DNA of 64,000 nucleotides, from positions 868,001 to 932,000 of the forward strand of contig OY762508.1 of the NCBI GenBank assembly GCA_963665975.1, given 5' to 3'. This document shows, piece by piece, positions 63,324 through 64,000 of this stretch (positions are counted from its first letter, which is position 1; every line of letters starts with the position of its first letter). The notes under the pieces were generated by a model. The model worked only from the letters and a program-made list of their open reading frames with translations. It was not told the DNA's origin and made no database searches. A program made the position numbers and the translations under genes. Origin of the DNA: G963665975 sp963665975 (lineage in GTDB: Bacteria > Bacteroidota > Rhodothermia > Rhodothermales > Bin80).

Positions 63324-64000
63324 ATGCGTTTCTATACGTGGTTCATGCCCCTCGTGCTCCTGGCACCGGTCGCTGCAGCGCAGCAACCCCAAATGATTTC
63401 CCTGTTCGAGCCTACACCGGCAGTAAGTCGCCTGGAAAGTTTTGAGCAGCGGAAAGACCAGGTGCAGCACTCCCTGTTCAAGAACATGACGTTCGACAAT
63501 ATCGGTCCGACGATCATGAGTGGACGAATTGTAGATATCGAGGCCAATCCGGCGGATCCCGTGCATATGTATGTGGCCTACGCGTCCGGTGGGCTGTGGC
63601 GATCAGAGAACAACGGCCAGTCCTTTGTGCCACTGTTCGATCACGAGGCTGCCATGACGATCGGGGATATCGCTGTGGACTGGAAACGGGGCGAAGTGAT
63701 CTGGGTGGGTACCGGCGAAAATAACTCCAGCCGCTCTTCATACGCAGGCACCGGAGTGTACAAGTCCGAGAATAGGGGTGAGACATGGGTGCACATGGGA
63801 CTGGAGGAGACCCATCGCATCGGCCGCATATTGTTGCATCCCGAGAATCCTAACACGATCTGGGTTGCTGCTGCAGGTGCCTTGTACTCCTCAAGTCCTG
63901 ATCGCGGCGTGTACAAAAGCACGGACGGCGGCGTTACGTGGACCAATACACTGCAGGTTTCCGAGCGGGCGGGCGTCATTGATCTGCTGATTGATCCCAC
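63324..64000 (+). CDS. Exported VPS10/sortilin-type BNR repeat protein (partial, runs off window)
   Basis: Begins ATGCGTTTC at 63324 with a signal peptide (VLLAPVAAAQQ) and stays open to the last base, giving ~225 residues. BNR/Asp-box blades are visible: YKSENRGETWVHMG, YKSTDGGVTWTNT, and FDNIGPTIMSGRIVDIEANP at the start. The pattern matches the large glycosyl-hydrolase/VPS10-like proteins (about 1,000 residues) common in Rhodothermales and Bacteroidota. Its C-terminus is outside the window, so the full domain composition is unknown. Confidence 0.85.
   Translation, partial: MRFYTWFMPLVLLAPVAAAQQPQMISLFEPTPAVSRLESFEQRKDQVQHSLFKNMTFDNIGPTIMSGRIVDIEANPADPVHMYVAYASGGLWRSENNGQSFVPLFDHEAAMTIGDIAVDWKRGEVIWVGTGENNSSRSSYAGTGVYKSENRGETWVHMGLEETHRIGRILLHPENPNTIWVAAAGALYSSSPDRGVYKSTDGGVTWTNTLQVSERAGVIDLLIDP

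Noticed and set aside
1..64000. CRISPR array, rRNA operon or prophage
   Set aside because: No regularly spaced repeats, no rRNA-like sequence and no phage structural genes were seen.

Overview
The window is bacterial chromosome, densely packed and moderately GC-rich. The gene content points to the Bacteroidota/Rhodothermota side, most likely a Rhodothermales-like heterotroph. The supporting features are a TonB-dependent receptor with an N-terminal carboxypeptidase-regulatory domain followed by a DUF4249-like lipoprotein, a RicT/PSP1 protein with the Cys-rich N-terminus seen in Bacteroidota, several Tat-exported sugar isomerase/epimerase TIM barrels, and DUF1549/DUF1553 plus DUF1501 cytochrome-type export proteins. 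This placement is inference from families, not from a marker-gene search.

Layout. (1) 1-12.3 kb is a sugar-handling locus. A minus-strand set (Tat isomerase, medium-chain dehydrogenase, YkvI-like membrane protein) diverges from a plus-strand run: AGE-family epimerase, sodium:solute symporter, three very small membrane proteins chained by ATGA overlaps, amidohydrolase, DUF1080/PA14-like protein, and a beta-propeller fused to an azurin-like cupredoxin. A second Tat isomerase faces this run. (2) 12.4-24.4 kb is a peptide/amino-acid-like uptake module: TonB receptor, DUF4249-like lipoprotein, M19 dipeptidase, RidA, YhdT-like small subunit and symporter. It converges on a five-gene minus-strand operon of dehydrogenase, SDR, TIM-barrel isomerase, nitrilase and M20 amidohydrolase. 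(3) 24.6-33.4 kb holds an unidentified Tat lipoprotein, an HPS/KGPDC-like decarboxylase, a PIG-L deacetylase, a decayed stretch with a serine-hydrolase gene fragment and an ISNCY-type transposase remnant, small envelope proteins, and two tandem class-C beta-lactamase-fold hydrolases. (4) 33.4-45.8 kb holds two paralogous haem-c/DUF1549/DUF1553 proteins, a DUF1501 protein, an isomerase and NHL/6-bladed propellers. A repeated ~125 bp gene junction here records a duplication. (5) 45.8-64 kb is mostly housekeeping: a DnaG-type primase with its domains in reversed order, divergent from a SRAP protein; an orphan GroES-like protein; an acyl-CoA synthetase; tRNA-Met(CAU); a DNA polymerase III delta-prime gene with an apparent frameshift; RicT; an amidase; an EF-G paralogue; AccD; a sialidase-like lipoprotein; NagB; a divergent DAHP-synthase-like protein; and a BNR/VPS10-type protein cut by the window end.

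The main unusual items are the domain-permuted primase next to SRAP, the chain of tiny membrane proteins behind a symporter, the duplicated DUF1553/NHL junction, the frameshifted holB tail, the propeller-azurin fusion, and enzyme paralogues with altered signature residues (EF-G NQLD, DAHP synthase ALRG and Asp-Phe-His). No CRISPR array, rRNA or prophage was seen.
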